Below, one piece after another: positions 63,199-64,000 of a DNA stretch of 64,000 nucleotides. Positions within the stretch are counted from its first letter, which is position 1; each line of letters begins with the position of its first letter. Under the pieces are notes generated by a model. It did no database searches, was not told the DNA's origin, and saw only the letters and a program-made list of their open reading frames with translations. The DNA comes from Gluconacetobacter sacchari (lineage in GTDB: Bacteria; Pseudomonadota; Alphaproteobacteria; Acetobacterales; Acetobacteraceae): contig NZ_JABEQJ010000019.1 in assembly GCF_014174255.1 (NCBI RefSeq), positions 26,905 through 90,904 on the forward strand, read 5' to 3'. The position numbers and the translations under genes are program-made.

Positions 63199-64000
63199 AT
63201 GGGCCAGATCGCGACCGCGCTGCTGTTGCCGGATTCGGCGGAGATGGCGCTGATCGACAGGGCGGGCAGCCGCACGGTGCCGGTGCGCGCGTTGATGGAG
63301 CATGCCGGCCGGGCGGTGGCGCGGGCCGTCATCCGCCATGGCGCGCCCTGCCGGGTGCTGGTGCTGTGCGGGCCGGGCAATAATGGCGGGGATGGCTATG
63401 TCGCGGCGCGGCGCCTGGCGCAGGCCGGCTGGCCGGTTGCGGTGGCGGCGCTGTCGCCGCCCCGGCCGGGCAGCGACGCGGCGGCGGCGGCCGGGGAATG
63501 GCGCGGGCCGCGTGTGGCGTTTACCGCCGCGGAAGTGGCGCGGGCCGATCTGGTGATCGATGCGGTGTTCGGGGCCGGGTTGAGCCGCGCGATCGACGCC
63601 GCCCTGGCCGAGGTGCTGGTGGCGGCGCGGCGGGTGGTGGCGGTGGACATGCCCAGCGGCATCGACGGCGCGACCGGCCTGGTCCTGGGTTATGCGGCCT
63701 CGGCGGAGATGACCGTGACCTTCGTGCGGGCCAAGCCCGGCCACCTGCTGTTGCCAGGACGCGAGAAGGTGGGGCGGCTGGTGGTCGCCGATATCGGCAT
63801 GCCGGAGACGGTGTGGGACGCGGTGACGGTCCGCACCTGGCGCAACGCCCCCGGGTTGTGGCAGGTGCCGGGCCAGGCGGTGGACAGTCACAAATACGCG
63901 CGCGGTGTGGTCAGCATCTGTGGTGGCGGCACGATGCCCGGCGCGGCGCGGCTGGCCGCCGGGGCGGCGGGCGCGGCCGGGGCGGGGCTGGTGCGGCTGG
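63199..64000 (+). CDS. nnr: NAD(P)H-hydrate epimerase/dehydratase (5' part, runs off the window)
   Basis: This partial gene codes for at least 267 residues of the bifunctional NAD(P)HX repair enzyme, which converts hydrated NADH/NADPH back to usable cofactor. The YjeF N-terminal epimerase domain is clear: ALMEHAGRAVARAVI, LVLCGPGNNGGDGYVAARRL, VIDAVFGAGLSR and DMPSGIDGATG. From about residue 225 the ADP-dependent dehydratase domain begins (DSHKYARGVVSICGG). The ATG at 63199 follows GAGGAGAG. The 3' end lies beyond 64000. Confidence 0.9.
   Translation, partial: MGQIATALLLPDSAEMALIDRAGSRTVPVRALMEHAGRAVARAVIRHGAPCRVLVLCGPGNNGGDGYVAARRLAQAGWPVAVAALSPPRPGSDAAAAAGEWRGPRVAFTAAEVARADLVIDAVFGAGLSRAIDAALAEVLVAARRVVAVDMPSGIDGATGLVLGYAASAEMTVTFVRAKPGHLLLPGREKVGRLVVADIGMPETVWDAVTVRTWRNAPGLWQVPGQAVDSHKYARGVVSICGGGTMPGAARLAAGAAGAAGAGLVRL

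Overview
The window is GC-rich and codes densely on both strands. Its gene content fits an acetic acid bacterium (Acetobacteraceae, probably near Gluconacetobacter): periplasmic dehydrogenase-type redox proteins with c-type cytochromes, many MFS exporters, a single Suf operon with an Rrf2 regulator, and FecI/FecR/TonB surface signalling. The genus is inferred from protein families; no rRNA marker is present. I saw no rRNA, tRNA, CRISPR array, insertion sequence or phage gene, so this reads as an ordinary chromosomal segment.

Layout. 1-9.9 kb: HbpS/GlcG-like protein, MFS exporter, LysR regulator divergent from an AttM/BlcC-type acyl-homoserine-lactone lactonase, adenine deaminase between two MFS transporters, a small orphan protein, a Nudix hydrolase and a PAP2 phosphatase. 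9.8-17.3 kb: TPR-sulfotransferase, MYG1 family protein, SDR, aldehyde dehydrogenase, Tat-exported class A beta-lactamase, branched-chain aminotransferase, RidA. 17.3-26.6 kb: MauG/CCP-like di-haem protein, phospholipase C-type phosphoesterase, zinc alcohol dehydrogenase, M20 amidohydrolase, then a tight export operon (flavin amine oxidase, cytochrome c, secreted RidA) and an HD-domain protein. 26.6-33.5 kb: S10 peptidase, MBL hydrolase, a divergent PEP-carboxylase homologue and a DUF445 membrane protein. 33.5-40.2 kb: an eight-gene Suf operon (Rrf2 regulator, sufB, C, D, S, U-like, T-like, A-like). 40.2-48.4 kb: AraC/SRPBCC pair and an amino-sugar cluster (ROK kinase broken by two frame shifts, ROK repressor, sugar MFS, NagB, GH20 hexosaminidase). 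48.4-57.4 kb: GST, a secreted unknown, and an ECF sigma/FecR/TonB receptor/M13 peptidase locus whose receptor frame breaks in a G7 tract. 57.4-64 kb: 23S/tRNA uracil methyltransferase family, DEAD-box helicase, GH15 hydrolase, CopD-like membrane protein and the 5' part of the NAD(P)HX repair enzyme.

How the genes work together. The strongest candidate for a little-described system is 23.4-26.0 kb. There a Tat-type flavin amine oxidase, a mono-haem cytochrome c and a signal-peptide RidA form one transcription unit that could oxidise an amine in the periplasm, pass electrons to the respiratory chain and hydrolyse the imine product. The amino-sugar cluster carries two matching 21-bp palindromes (WTARTT-N9-AAYTAW) over the -10 regions of both plus-strand promoters, a probable operator pair for its ROK repressor. 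The PEP-carboxylase homologue lacks several residues normally needed for catalysis and may do something else. Three +1 frame disruptions, two of them clearly in G/C runs, mark the ROK kinase and the TonB receptor; they could be real, phase-variable or sequencing errors.
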